Below, piece by piece: positions 51,469 through 61,074 of a stretch of 61,362 bases of DNA (within the stretch, counting starts at the first letter, position 1; each line of letters starts with the position of its first letter). Below the pieces are notes generated by a model. The model did not search any database. It saw only the letters and a program-made list of their open reading frames with translations, and was not told the origin of the DNA. Made by a program: the position numbers and the translations under genes. The stretch spans positions 1-61,362 of the forward strand of contig JAFZPV010000030.1 in assembly GCA_017552535.1 (NCBI GenBank). Reading direction: 5' to 3'. This DNA comes from Clostridia bacterium (GTDB taxonomy: Bacteria > Bacillota > Clostridia > Christensenellales > Aristaeellaceae).

Positions 51469-52041
51469 ATGAGAAACAAACGTCTTTTGCGCATCATCCG
51501 CCTGGCGGCGCTCACGGCGCTGCAGATCGTTCTGTCCCGCTTTCTGTCCGTCCCCGTCAGCGGCACGCTCAAGTTCAGCTTCGGCTTTGTGCCCGTCGTG
51601 CTGGCGGGCGCGCTGGAGGGCGTACCCGGTGCGTGCCTGGTGGCGCTGGTCAGCGACGTGCTGGGAGCGCTTCTGTTCCCGCAGGGCGACTTTTTTATCG
51701 GCTACACGGTCACCGCCGTTTTGAGCGGCGCGCTGTACGGCCTGTTTTTTGAACACAGGCGCAACCGCCGAAAGCTTTGGGCGACGGCTCTCGTTTTCGC
51801 CGTCAACGCCGTTCTGGTTACCATAGCGCTCAACACCCTGTGCATCGCGTTCCAGTACGGCTATTTGCTCACCGAGACCCGGGATCTGGCCAACGTGCCC
51901 GTAAAGTTCTGGGCGCTTCTGCCCAAGCGCGCAATAGAGGCAGGCATCATGCTGCCGGTGCAGACGGTCCTTACCCATATGCTTTTGAACGTGATGAAGC
52001 TCGACTTAAAGCTTAAGGACATCCATGAAAAGCAAAGCTGA
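51469..52041 (+). CDS. ECF transporter S component (folate/vitamin type)
   Basis: The 190-residue integral membrane protein has five to six hydrophobic segments: AALTALQIVLSRFLSVPV, SFGFVPVVLAGALEGVPGA, LVALVSDVLGALLFPQGDFF, YTVTAVLSGALYGLFF. The order and the motif GxL-x-A-x2-D-x-LG-x3-FP-x-G match FolT-like S components that bind a vitamin and join a shared ECF ATPase/T module. The frame is open far upstream inside the isomerase gene, but homology begins near ATG 51469. There is no Shine-Dalgarno; the start is uncertain. Its end overlaps the next gene by 17 nt. Confidence 0.85.
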   Translation: MRNKRLLRIIRLAALTALQIVLSRFLSVPVSGTLKFSFGFVPVVLAGALEGVPGACLVALVSDVLGALLFPQGDFFIGYTVTAVLSGALYGLFFEHRRNRRKLWATALVFAVNAVLVTIALNTLCIAFQYGYLLTETRDLANVPVKFWALLPKRAIEAGIMLPVQTVLTHMLLNVMKLDLKLKDIHEKQS

Positions 52042-53920
52042 AACCGCCTCCTTCCGGGCGCTCTTGCGCCTGGCCGGCAGGATACTGGGATGCATCCTGG
52101 CATCCGCGGCGCTTCTGACAGACTTAAGCGCCCTGCCCGGTTCTGCCGACACCGCGTTTACGCGCTATGTGGCGGACAACGTGTTTTACGATACGCTCCT
52201 GGCCGCGGCGTGTTTTGGGCTTGCGTACGTTCTGACCGGGCGGGCACAGGCGGCAAAGGGCAGCGCGCACACTGTATTGGCGGCCCTTTTCATGGCTTTG
52301 GCCAGCGTGCTGAGCGGCCTGTTCTCCGGCGCGGACATGCGCTTTGATTTGGACATAAAGCGCCTCATCGTGATCGCCGCCTGCTTTGCGGGCTACGCGG
52401 TTTTGTTCAGGGCCCTGTGCGTCCTGATGGACGGGCTGCTGGGCCGCGCCGCCGGGCCGGGCGCGCGCCCCGGCAGCGGGCGGTACGCGCTGATCGTCTT
52501 TTTGTGCGCTGTGCCGTATCTGATCGTCACCTTCCCCGGCACCGTGAACGCGGACGCCTACGACCAGCTCAATCAGTTCATGGGCACGCTGTATCCGGGG
52601 CAGGTGTTTTCCAGGACCGCCGCGGTGAGCACGTTCCCGGGCAGCGGCACGCTCATCAACGACACGCAGCCGGTGCTGCACACGCTTTTGCTGGGAGGCT
52701 TTTATGCCCTGGGCAGGGCGGCAGGCAGCGGGAGCCTTGGCGTGTTCGCTTTCGTGCTCATCCAATCCGCGCTGGGTGCCCTGGCCGTGGGAAGGGCGCT
52801 GAGCCTGTTGGAAAAGGCGGGGCTCAGCGGCAGGGCAGCAGGCGGGCTCAAGTGGTTTTACGCGCTGTTCCCCCTGTTTCCGCTGTATATGTACGCCACG
52901 CTCAAGGATACCGCTTTCGCCATAGCGCTATTGCACGCGCTGTGCTTTGCGGCGGAGCTCATCCTGTTTCCGCAAAACTGCCTGGCCCGCCCGGCAAAGC
53001 TCCTGCGGGGCGGTCTTGCCGTACTGCTGACAGGCCTGTTCAGAAGCTTTGGGCTCGCCGTGCTGCTGCCGGTCATGATATACGCGCTGGCAAAGGCGTC
53101 CAAAGCGCGCGCAGCCGGCTTCGGACGGGCGCTCGCATGCGTGCTGTGCGGTTTTGTGTCCTGCCTGATCGTGCTGTATGCGGTCTGTCCCCTGGCAGGC
53201 GTGGGCAAAGGCCCCGGCATCGAGAAACGGGCGCTGATGGTGCAGCAGACCGCCCTGTTCGTGAAAGAGCACCCGCAGGAAGTGACCCAGAGCGAGTGGG
53301 AGACCATCGAAAGCGTGTTCGGCACCCGGGAGATAAGCGAAATGTACAGGCCGGACAACGCGGACGAGATCAAATACCTGGCGCTTGAATACCGGGGGAG
53401 CTGGAACGCGTACACACAGGCATGGCTCGGCATGGGCCTGCGCCGCCCCGGCACGTACCTGCGCGCCGCGCTGGGTATGGCGGCCCGGTACTGGGACATT
53501 CGTCTGGACGCGACGGACAGCGGCACGGTGCTGTACATGGGCGACTACGGCCGCTACGAATACGGCGTAAGCGGGGAATTTATGCGCATGACGCCGGGCT
53601 ATGTGGAAATACACGTGAGCGACACAGGCTTAAAGCTGGTCAACCTGGCAAAGAGCGCGCTGCTCGCGGTGAGCCGCCTGCCCGTGATCGGCCTTCTGTT
53701 CAAGAGCGGTCCGTACCTGCTCAGCCTGATCGCGCTGACCGCCTGGATGCTGAAAAACAAAAGGCAGGGCGTCGTATTCCCCGTCACCTTCATCATGTAC
53801 GGCCTTGCCCTCACCCTGAGCGCCCGAAGCGGCTTCAGCCGCTACGCCTTCCCCCTGATGCTGACAGTCCCCTTTATGACCGCCCTGTGCGCGGTCATGC
53901 CGGAAAAGAAACGCACATAA
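52025..53920 (+). CDS. Polytopic membrane protein, DUF6020/GT-C-like
   Basis: The 631-residue protein has about 12-13 transmembrane helices. VTFPGTVNADAYDQLNQFMG after a helix is a typical first extracellular-loop motif with acidic residues, followed by LINDTQPVLHTLLLG and LYMYATLKDTAFAIALLHAL, as in DUF6020 and other GT-C glycosyltransferase-like proteins that use lipid-linked sugars. A large extracellular loop occupies ~400-540. It overlaps the ECF S gene by 17 nt, showing translational coupling. The role is probably surface polysaccharide assembly, but this is inferred from fold class only. Confidence 0.75.
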   Translation: MKSKAETASFRALLRLAGRILGCILASAALLTDLSALPGSADTAFTRYVADNVFYDTLLAAACFGLAYVLTGRAQAAKGSAHTVLAALFMALASVLSGLFSGADMRFDLDIKRLIVIAACFAGYAVLFRALCVLMDGLLGRAAGPGARPGSGRYALIVFLCAVPYLIVTFPGTVNADAYDQLNQFMGTLYPGQVFSRTAAVSTFPGSGTLINDTQPVLHTLLLGGFYALGRAAGSGSLGVFAFVLIQSALGALAVGRALSLLEKAGLSGRAAGGLKWFYALFPLFPLYMYATLKDTAFAIALLHALCFAAELILFPQNCLARPAKLLRGGLAVLLTGLFRSFGLAVLLPVMIYALAKASKARAAGFGRALACVLCGFVSCLIVLYAVCPLAGVGKGPGIEKRALMVQQTALFVKEHPQEVTQSEWETIESVFGTREISEMYRPDNADEIKYLALEYRGSWNAYTQAWLGMGLRRPGTYLRAALGMAARYWDIRLDATDSGTVLYMGDYGRYEYGVSGEFMRMTPGYVEIHVSDTGLKLVNLAKSALLAVSRLPVIGLLFKSGPYLLSLIALTAWMLKNKRQGVVFPVTFIMYGLALTLSARSGFSRYAFPLMLTVPFMTALCAVMPEKKRT

Positions 53921-53935
53921 ACGCCGGAACATAGG

Positions 53936-54058
53936 CAAAGAGGAAACAGGAAAGAGGAAAGAGGTAATCAGTTTGTTGGGTGCACCCCAACCATATGATT
54001 TCCTCTTTCCTCTTTTTCTCTTTCCTCTTTTGTTCTCTTTCCTCTTTTGCGCGCCGGT
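53936..54058. repeat. Heptad-arm repeat element 3
   Basis: The left arm consists of AGGAAAG/AGGAAAC-type heptads (53936-53969). A near-palindromic core GTTGGGTGCACCCCAAC is at 53975-53991. The right arm is the complementary CTTTCCT heptads (53998-54049). The core shares GCACCC-AACCA with elements 1 and 2, but the heptad is different (CTTTCCT instead of ACTCCTA). The first right-arm unit pairs with the left arm (GAAAGAGG-AATCA with TGATT-CCTCTTTC). Confidence 0.75.
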
Positions 54059-54084
54059 CCGCCCGGCGCGCATAGAAAGATCCC

Positions 54085-54252
54085 GTAAGTGCCGTTCGCT
54101 CCCAATTTTCACCCGCCGCTCGGCAGGTGCGGATCGCCCGCGTGCACTTACTGCCTTCCACTGACTAAGGAGGCCTGACATCCATGCGCCGACAAGGTGT
54201 CCTGATTACAATATGTGGGCGAAAGAGGGAACGTGGCGAACACCACAGGACT
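54085..54252 (-). ncRNA. Candidate structured small RNA with its own promoter
   Basis: No open frame is supported here, but a good leftward promoter sits at 54259-54287. The predicted transcript folds into AGTCCTG/CAGGAC (54252-54199) holding GTGG/CCAC, then GGCCTCC/GGAAGGC, then a long hairpin GTAAGTGC/GCACTTAC (54151-54085) with an inner 8-bp stem. The 5' part CCTGTGGTGTTCGC recalls 6S RNA, but the long closing stem of 6S is missing. It does not match SRP RNA, RNase P or tmRNA by eye. The 3' end is unknown. Confidence 0.4.
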
Positions 54253-54258
54253 GTTAAG

Positions 54259-54287
54259 ATTATAGCAGAGCACGCCCGGCCCGTCAA
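54259..54287 (-). promoter_or_regulatory. Leftward promoter with no protein gene behind it
   Basis: On the minus strand TTGACG (54287-54282), 17-bp spacer, TATAAT (54264-54259). The nearest downstream DNA to the left is non-coding, which is why a small RNA is proposed. Confidence 0.7.
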
Positions 54288-54400
54288 TGCGCAAGAATTT
54301 ACAAAATCTTCATCAAATGTTACCAAGCTGTTGCAATTCTGAGAACCCGCAGGAGGCGAAGGTCTTCATCCGGGCGTTCAAGGCCCTGCGTATGCGGCGC

Positions 54401-54430
54401 TTGACACAGGCTCTGGGGCCGTGCTATACT
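54401..54430 (+). promoter_or_regulatory. Promoter of the small conserved gene at 54478
   Basis: TTGACA (54401-54406), 18-bp spacer, TATACT (54425-54430). Confidence 0.78.
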
Positions 54431-54477
54431 GCGCCTGCTTATCTTAGTAGAAAGTATTGTTGCATCGGGAGGCCGGC

Positions 54478-54768
54478 ATGTCGAGACTGTGGCTGAAGGT
54501 CATTCGGGATCACCGCATACGCGAGAGCCTTACGGCGGACTGCGCCTGGGGCGAAGAAAAGAATGCCCTGGTGGAGATGTGCAAGCAGGCCGACCTGCCC
54601 TGCCCCATGTGGCTGAACAAGCACGAAAGCGAATTCGAGCGCTTCCGCCGCACCACCTTCCTGCCGGAACACTTCATCGAGGACGTGTCCTTCGACAGGC
54701 TGGAGATCGAATTCCTGGACGATACGGACAGAAGGCGCAAAAGCGACGATCCCAGAAACCAATTCTAA
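54478..54768 (+). CDS. Small conserved protein of unknown function
   Basis: The 96-residue protein starts MSRLWLKVIRDHRIRESLT and contains CPMWLNKHESEFERF and FLPEHFIEDVSFDRLEIEF, ending RRRKSDDPRNQF. From memory, similar short proteins with WL-K-H and LP-HF-E-V-FD-LE patterns are widespread in Clostridia; no function is known to me. GGGAGG precedes ATG 54478 and a near-consensus promoter lies upstream, so this is very likely a real single gene. Confidence 0.82.
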   Translation: MSRLWLKVIRDHRIRESLTADCAWGEEKNALVEMCKQADLPCPMWLNKHESEFERFRRTTFLPEHFIEDVSFDRLEIEFLDDTDRRRKSDDPRNQF

Positions 54769-54818
54769 AATATCTTTCCCAGAAGACGTATCCCGCAAAA
54801 CAGTTCAGGGCGGTTTGA

Positions 54819-55099
54819 AGGGGCTGTTGCATAGGTCAAGAGAATTCACCGGGTGGTTTGGAGGGGTTTACCCCTCCAATTTCAATCCGCCGGGCCAGCT
54901 TTGCCGGCCCGAGGAGGAAAAATCACGAAGGGCAGCTTGCCGCCCGGGAGTGATTTTTCTTTCAATGCAGTTTGAGGTTGACTTGCCTTGGGGCAAGTCA
55001 ATCCCGCACAAAGTGCGGGACGCACTGGTTCAAATCAAAGATTTGAAGCAGCGCGCCTTTCGCCCGGAAATGCCCGCAGGCATAGCTGCAACAAATTAG
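54819..55099 (+). repeat. Hairpin-string element B (structured non-coding repeat)
   Basis: Successive hairpins are GGAGGGG/CCCCTCC (54860-54877), CGGGCC/GGCCCG (54891-54911), AAAAATCAC/GTGATTTTT (54918-54958) with an inner GGGC stem, GACTTGCC/GGCAAGTC (54980-54999), CCCGCAC/GTGCGGG (55003-55019), TTCAAATC/GATTTGAA (55029-55047) and ATGCC/GGCAT (55070-55083). The first three match element A (16154-16404) in order and linkers but with changed, still complementary stems. TGTTGCA near the left end and TGCAACA at the right end form a short inverted repeat. It lies between the small gene and the recombinase. Confidence 0.72.
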
Positions 55100-55132
55100 G
55101 GACTGATTCAGGTAAAAGAAAACGCTCCAAAG

Positions 55133-56829
<1,697 letters not shown>

Positions 56830-56849
56830 GGGCTGTTTTCCCCAATAAA

Positions 56850-56885
56850 AACAAAAAGCCCCTGCGGGATCAGCCTTACAGGGGC
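56850..56885 (-). terminator. Terminator after tnpW
   Basis: On the minus strand GCCCCTG/CAGGGGC (56885-56858) is followed by TTTTTGTTTTT. It separates tnpW from the recombinase transcript. Confidence 0.85.
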
Positions 56886-56895
56886 GCAGCGTGTG

Positions 56896-57183
56896 TCAGG
56901 AAGCAAGCCCGTAAGAGGGCTTTGCAGTCTTCCCGTCGCGTCGTTTTTCCGCACAGGGCGCTTCGCGCGTTTCGTTCAGGATCAGCCTCCTGAGCTTCTC
57001 GCCGGCAGTCACGCCGTTTGCGCTGAAAACGTTCTCCACGATATAGGTCGTGTCGCCTATGGTCTTCCGTACAGTCATATTCGATCTGAGCCTCCCGTTG
57101 TATACGGTATCCATACCGGTTAGCGCGCCGCGCCCGGCATCCGGGCAGCAGGCTCTTCTTCTCGCCAGCCGTAAGTCAGTCAT
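56896..57183 (-). CDS. tnpW: Transposon-encoded TnpW family protein
   Basis: The 95-residue protein contains the conserved core KTIGDTTYIVENVFS and GEKLRRLILNE, as in TnpW proteins of Tn4451-type elements. Their function is not established; they may assist the recombinase. GAAAGGGG 7 nt upstream supports ATG 57183, although homology starts only near residue 24 (MDTVYNGRL). It lies between the capsid gene and a terminator. Confidence 0.85.
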   Translation of the reverse strand: MTDLRLARRRACCPDAGRGALTGMDTVYNGRLRSNMTVRKTIGDTTYIVENVFSANGVTAGEKLRRLILNETREAPCAEKRRDGKTAKPSYGLAS

Positions 57184-57261
57184 ATCGAAACCCCTTTCGT
57201 TTCTGTCCGCGGTACCCGCAGGCAGGGGAAACGCCCGTCTGTGGGTACCGCTGTTTTTGTT

Positions 57262-58446
57262 CTAAGCCTTCATCCTGAGCACCTGCACGGCTTCGGGCAG
57301 GATGAGTTTGCCGTCGACGCGCTCCTTGGCGACGAAGGCCACCTGGCCGACCCCCGCGTAGAGCTCGTGCAGCGCGGCAAAGGAGCGCGTGCCCCTGTCG
57401 CCGATGTTGTAATAGCTGAAGTCGCCAAACGCCATGACGGGCTGTCCCGCGGCTATGGCGGGCACGAACTGCGAGGTGTATACCGGATACCCCAGCAGCC
57501 TGTCGGGCTCGCCCGCGGTCAGAGCCGGCTGCCAGAGATAGACGCCGGAGCCGTCCTTGAGCTTGCGTATGACGGCAAGGGTGCTGTCAGCGGTAATGAA
57601 CGCCGCCCTGGCCCTGTAGGGCCGCTTGAGCCGGTATACGAGGTCGAGCACTTCGTCGGCGGTGATGCCGCTGCCGGCGGTCGTCACGCCGGTCTGGCCG
57701 CCCAAGGCCGCGTGGAGCAGGCCCGTAGGCTTGCTGCTGCCGTCTCCCGTGAGGAACGCTTCCTCCTCGGCATCGGCTATGGCCCTTCCGAACGCGCGGA
57801 TCAGGTAGCCCTCGAGGTCGTAGGCGTTGTCCGCCAGGAGTTCTTCGGAGACCTTTACGGCCACCGAGAGCTTGTACGCGTCGAGAATGACCTGGGAGAA
57901 GGATGCGTCGGTGAACACGAGCTCTCCGTTCTCCTCCACCCAGGAAGCGGCAGGCCTGGACGCGGCGACATTGATCTTGCGTTCGCCCGAAGTCTGTATG
58001 ACGGTGCCCAGGAGCCTGAGCACGTTCTCCCCGTCCAGCTTTTCAATGAGCCGGCTGTCCCATTCCGCGGGCACGAGGTATCCGCCCGCCGCGTCGGAAC
58101 CCTCCATGAGGACGTTGGACACCTTACGGAAATTGGAGCGCAGGGCCGTAAGCATGGCGGACCTGTACTCGTCCGAGGCGCGGCCGGTCCTGACGCGCGC
58201 TTCACTGCCCGGGACATTGGTCAGCGGTGCGTCGACGGGGCGCGCGAATTCGGCGTCGAGCGCGGCGGCCCTCTGCGTGCGCTGTATCTCTTTGCCCAGC
58301 GCCGCGACTTCGGCCTCCATGCGTTCGTAGACGGCATTGTCCTCGGCGGACAGGGTGCCGTTCTCTGTGCGGTGCGTGTCGAGGAAGCTCTTGGCCGCCT
58401 CCCACGCCTTGCTGCGGTTTTCTCTGAGATCGTTGATCGTAAACAT
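57262..58446 (-). CDS. HK97-family phage major capsid protein
   Basis: The 394-residue protein has an N-terminal coiled-coil scaffold-like delta domain (about 1-75, RMEAEVAALGKEIQRTQR) followed by the HK97 fold: AGGYLVPAEWDSRLIEKL, RKINVAASRPAASWVEENG, EEAFLTGDGSSKPTGLLHA, PALTAGEPDRLLGYPVYTSQ, VMAFGDFSYYNIGDR. In phages it forms the procapsid shell, and a separate protease removes the delta domain; no protease is encoded here. AAAGGGT precedes ATG 58446. It may serve a satellite that packages into its own small capsid with helper machinery, or be a remnant. Confidence 0.93.
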   Translation of the reverse strand: MFTINDLRENRSKAWEAAKSFLDTHRTENGTLSAEDNAVYERMEAEVAALGKEIQRTQRAAALDAEFARPVDAPLTNVPGSEARVRTGRASDEYRSAMLTALRSNFRKVSNVLMEGSDAAGGYLVPAEWDSRLIEKLDGENVLRLLGTVIQTSGERKINVAASRPAASWVEENGELVFTDASFSQVILDAYKLSVAVKVSEELLADNAYDLEGYLIRAFGRAIADAEEEAFLTGDGSSKPTGLLHAALGGQTGVTTAGSGITADEVLDLVYRLKRPYRARAAFITADSTLAVIRKLKDGSGVYLWQPALTAGEPDRLLGYPVYTSQFVPAIAAGQPVMAFGDFSYYNIGDRGTRSFAALHELYAGVGQVAFVAKERVDGKLILPEAVQVLRMKA

Positions 58447-58520
58447 AGGTTACCCTTTCTGCCCGTTTTTCCGGGCCTTTCATGATGCTCTTGCCTTGCG
58501 GCATGAAAAAAGCTCCCTCG

Positions 58521-59225
58521 TCAGGAGCGTATATAAAGCGCAGGAGCGGCAAGGCGCCTTGCGACGATCCTGTTGATCGTATCCGCGCCGTGCCTGAGTT
58601 TGATGGGTCTGACCGCGTCGCCGGATTCTGCGGGCGGTCCGCTGCCCGCGCTGCAGGTCACGGCCTTTTTGCCCTCCTTCCGGCGCATATCCCTGTCGAG
58701 GGTCACCAGCAGCGCGTCGGTGCATTCCCTGAGCGGCACGTCTTTTATGGCGTTGCCGGTGTATGCAGCAAAACGGTTGGTGATGCATCCGAAATACAGC
58801 TCGGTGTCGTTACGGGGATTCTTCATGTAATAAGCCCGGTCGAGCTTTCTCTTGCCTGCCTTGTCCGTATGCGTGGGCAGCCGCGCCGGATCGCACTTGC
58901 CGTAGATATGGATGCCGCCGCCGCTCACGGAGCGTTCCGCATAGGAATCGAAGCGCTCAAGCATGAGCTGCACATACGGGTCCGACAGCTCGTAGTGATC
59001 CAGATCCAGGAAGAAATACTCCTCCGGGATCTTGAAGCCCACGCCGTCCATGCCGTGCGCTTCCGCGCCTGCGGCGGCTTCGTCATAGGTGACCCAGGTG
59101 CTTTTGTAATCGTCGCTCGTGCCGGTGGCGGTACCTGTCGCGGATTTGGGCACCTTGGCTTTCTCGCCTTTGCGCAGTTCGTACCGCCAGCAAAACCAGA
59201 TCCTTTGTTGTTTGAGCTCGTTCAT
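58521..59225 (-). CDS. Short archaeo-eukaryotic-type primase-polymerase (PrimPol-like)
   Basis: The 234-residue protein opens with FCWRYELRKGEKAKVPK, has FFLDLDHYEL with catalytic Asp74 and Asp76, and SVSGGGIHIYGKCD with His106, matching the AEP primase domain of phage and satellite replication proteins. Typical proteins continue into a helicase domain; this one ends after a short linker, 74 nt before the capsid gene, so it is either truncated or a stand-alone primase. GGAGGGAGAT precedes the ATG. It would act in replication of the element. Confidence 0.82.
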   Translation of the reverse strand: MNELKQQRIWFCWRYELRKGEKAKVPKSATGTATGTSDDYKSTWVTYDEAAAGAEAHGMDGVGFKIPEEYFFLDLDHYELSDPYVQLMLERFDSYAERSVSGGGIHIYGKCDPARLPTHTDKAGKRKLDRAYYMKNPRNDTELYFGCITNRFAAYTGNAIKDVPLRECTDALLVTLDRDMRRKEGKKAVTCSAGSGPPAESGDAVRPIKLRHGADTINRIVARRLAAPALYIRS

Positions 59226-59256
59226 ATCTCCCTCCGTCAGTCATTGTGGGCATAAG

Positions 59257-59287
59257 AAAACCCCGAAGGCTTTTCGCTCCTTCGGGG
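59257..59287 (-). terminator. Leader hairpin upstream of the primase gene
   Basis: On the minus strand CCCCGAAGG/CCTTCGGGG (59287-59261) is followed by TTTTCTT. It lies between the control region and the primase start, so it may act as an attenuator. Confidence 0.75.
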
Positions 59288-60013
59288 CTTCTGTGTGTGG
59301 GTTCCGGGTCGTGGTATTTGGGTTGTTCTTTCTCTCAGGCTCTCAGTTTTTCACATGATAGCATTATAGCAGGTCCTTAAGTCTCATTTAGTCTCACTTA
59401 GTCTACTTAGGTCTCATTTCGAAATGTTTTTCATTCTTTTAACAATACGGGTCTCGGATTTCTGCTGCGTTTGGAAGCTATGGATTCAATGAGTATATCA
59501 TATCACGCGGAGTGGCAGGGAAGCAAGGTGATTCGAGGTGAAATGAGAGTGCAATTTTCATGCCCTATCATGAATCAAGTTACCATATCATAGGGGATGC
59601 TGGTACTGCGTCAATATGCAGGCAACTGCTCTCGGCTGTAAGTTTTCGAACCGGTTTATCGACCTGCCGGGCTCGGTCATTTTTCAACATGGTAGCATTA
59701 TAGCACGTCGTTAACTGCCATTTACTGTCAGAAGGTCCGTATAAATGTTAATTCTCGAAGATATACACAACGAGTCGATATCTGGCCTTTAGGGCCGCGT
59801 TCTGCTTCTAATAATGGAAGAGTCCCCGCAAGTATGTACCCGCGAGAACTCCTTCGTCTATTTCGACATTCTTAGTATAGTACTTTCCAGACCTGTTTAC
59901 AAGTGAATAAGGGTGCATTTATGTGCAGACTTTCTTTAAAGTGTACCCCATAAAACAAGCCCTCCAACAGCCGAAATACGAATCAGTTGGCTGCAAGTCC
60001 ATTTCCGGTACTG
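59288..60013. other. Non-coding control region of the mobile element
   Basis: No open frame is convincing over ~725 nt. It holds two copies of a leftward promoter-like module: TTTTTCACATGATAGCATTA (from 59348) and TTTTTCAACATGGTAGCATTA (from 59681), each with TATAAT on the minus strand (59363-59368 and 59698-59703). Each is followed by CATTTA-containing direct repeats. Weak -35 boxes suggest dependence on an activator or repression by an element protein. This could also be an origin of replication. Confidence 0.6.
59381..59420. repeat. Four tandem 10-bp direct repeats (iteron-like)
   Basis: GTCTCATTTA, GTCTCACTTA, GTCTACTTAG and GTCTCATTTC follow one another with an exact 10-bp period, about one DNA turn. 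They overlap the -35 region of the leftward promoter-like module that faces the primase. Confidence 0.8.
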
Positions 60014-60169
60014 TTATTTCAGTACTGCCCCGGCTTTTCCCTTTGTTTTGATCCGGCGCACCGCGTTATACGGGGTCAGGTCCTTGTATCCGGATTCGCT
60101 GCGCTTGCTGAGCAGTTCCTCCTGATGCTTGATCCTCCGGTTCTCCCGCTGCTTTTTACGATCCTTCAT
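60014..60169 (-). CDS. Small highly basic protein of the mobile element
   Basis: The 51-residue protein starts MKDRKKQRENRRIKHQEELL and ends with YKDLTPYNAVRRI and a Lys-rich tail. GGAGGG at 6 nt before ATG 60169 shows this is the real start; the frame is open further upstream to 60298 but without a Shine-Dalgarno. Short basic proteins with a TPYNAV motif are, from memory, common in phage and ICE modules of Clostridia. It could bind nucleic acid. Confidence 0.65.
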   Translation of the reverse strand: MKDRKKQRENRRIKHQEELLSKRSESGYKDLTPYNAVRRIKTKGKAGAVLK

Positions 60170-60296
60170 GTACGTTCCCTCCGTCCGTTCTCGTTTGGGT
60201 AGATTTCCACGACTCCCTTCGCGGGAAACCGCCTCTCGGGTGGACGTCCGCTGGATGCAGGAGGTTTTTTGCAATTTCCCTCTTGCATTTAGCTGC

Positions 60297-60326
60297 ATTA
60301 TAGCATATAATAGTAACCGTAATCAA
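60297..60326 (-). promoter_or_regulatory. Leftward promoter before the small basic gene
   Basis: On the minus strand TTGATT (60326-60321), 18-bp spacer, TATAAT (60302-60297). The surrounding TGCTATAATGC matches the two modules in the control region. Confidence 0.6.
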
Positions 60327-60334
60327 ACCTATGC

Positions 60335-60364
60335 GGCTTACGCTTACGCTTACTGTGACGCTTA
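60335..60364. repeat. Tandem hexamers CGCTTA
   Basis: GGCTTA, CGCTTA, CGCTTA, CTGTGA, CGCTTA follow in phase over 30 nt, between the divergent small gene and the gene at 60386. Confidence 0.7.
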
Positions 60365-60385
60365 CGCCCGGGGGAGGGTGACGGT

Positions 60386-61060
60386 ATGAAGTATACTTAT
60401 GATTGGGATCGCGAAGAACACTTTCATTCCCGCGCAGAGAAGAAGACAGATATACTCAATTTTGGGGACATAGGCGGCGTGGGGCAGCTGGTGTACCGCA
60501 ATTTCCGCTTTGCCGATTACCGGCAGGAATGGAACGGCGACGATATGCTGATCATCCCAGTACTGAATGAGGATGCCCCGTTGGACGCTGTGCCCGATGA
60601 AAGGCTGGACGGGAACAGGATCCTCACCAGCCTGTACGATCTGGCGAAGAAGATAGATTCGTTTGAAACAAAAGAGAATTATATAGACCTGATCATCCAG
60701 TGGTGCAAGGAGCATATGCAGCCGTACAACCTGGAGACGTTGTATGTTCTGCTGATCAGTGACCAAAGAATCGACGATGAGTATCTCATGAGTAAAACAG
60801 CCTTGCAGGACGGCACCTTCTCAGCGAACGATTTCATAAAAGACCTGGGGCAGCTGTACAACGCCATTCGAGTGAAAAAGGCGCTGGACGGGATCGCCAT
60901 AGCCGAAGAGGAAGATGCCTATAACCTTTATGAGACCGGCCGGTTCTTTGAGGCTCCTGCGTTTTTCGAAACATATAAAACGGCAAATTTGAAGCTGCCT
61001 GACGGTCTTGTTCCCGAAAGTCAAAAGAATGAAGAGGACGGGCTGCTTCGTGCCATGTGA
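60386..61060 (+). CDS. Unknown protein, C-terminus probably cut by an IS21-type insertion
   Basis: The 224-residue protein starts MKYTYDWDREEHFHSRAEKK and is acidic and helix-rich (LYDLAKKIDSFETKENYIDL, IIQWCKEHMQPYNLETLYVL). GGGGGAGGG lies 6 nt before the ATG. No family is recognised. The stop codon TGA (61058-61060) falls within TGTGAGTATTCC, which looks like the outer end of the IS21-family element, so the natural C-terminus may be lost. It is divergent from the small basic gene and may belong to the mobile element or to the host. Confidence 0.68.
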   Translation: MKYTYDWDREEHFHSRAEKKTDILNFGDIGGVGQLVYRNFRFADYRQEWNGDDMLIIPVLNEDAPLDAVPDERLDGNRILTSLYDLAKKIDSFETKENYIDLIIQWCKEHMQPYNLETLYVLLISDQRIDDEYLMSKTALQDGTFSANDFIKDLGQLYNAIRVKKALDGIAIAEEEDAYNLYETGRFFEAPAFFETYKTANLKLPDGLVPESQKNEEDGLLRAM

Positions 61061-61074
61061 GTATTCCGCGTCAG

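Noticed and set aside
54085-54252. SRP RNA, RNase P RNA or tmRNA
   Set aside because: Their diagnostic core sequences (for example the GGAA-loop domain of SRP RNA) are not found on either strand.
59381-59420. CRISPR array
   Set aside because: Repeats are 10 bp and directly tandem with no spacers, and no cas gene is present.
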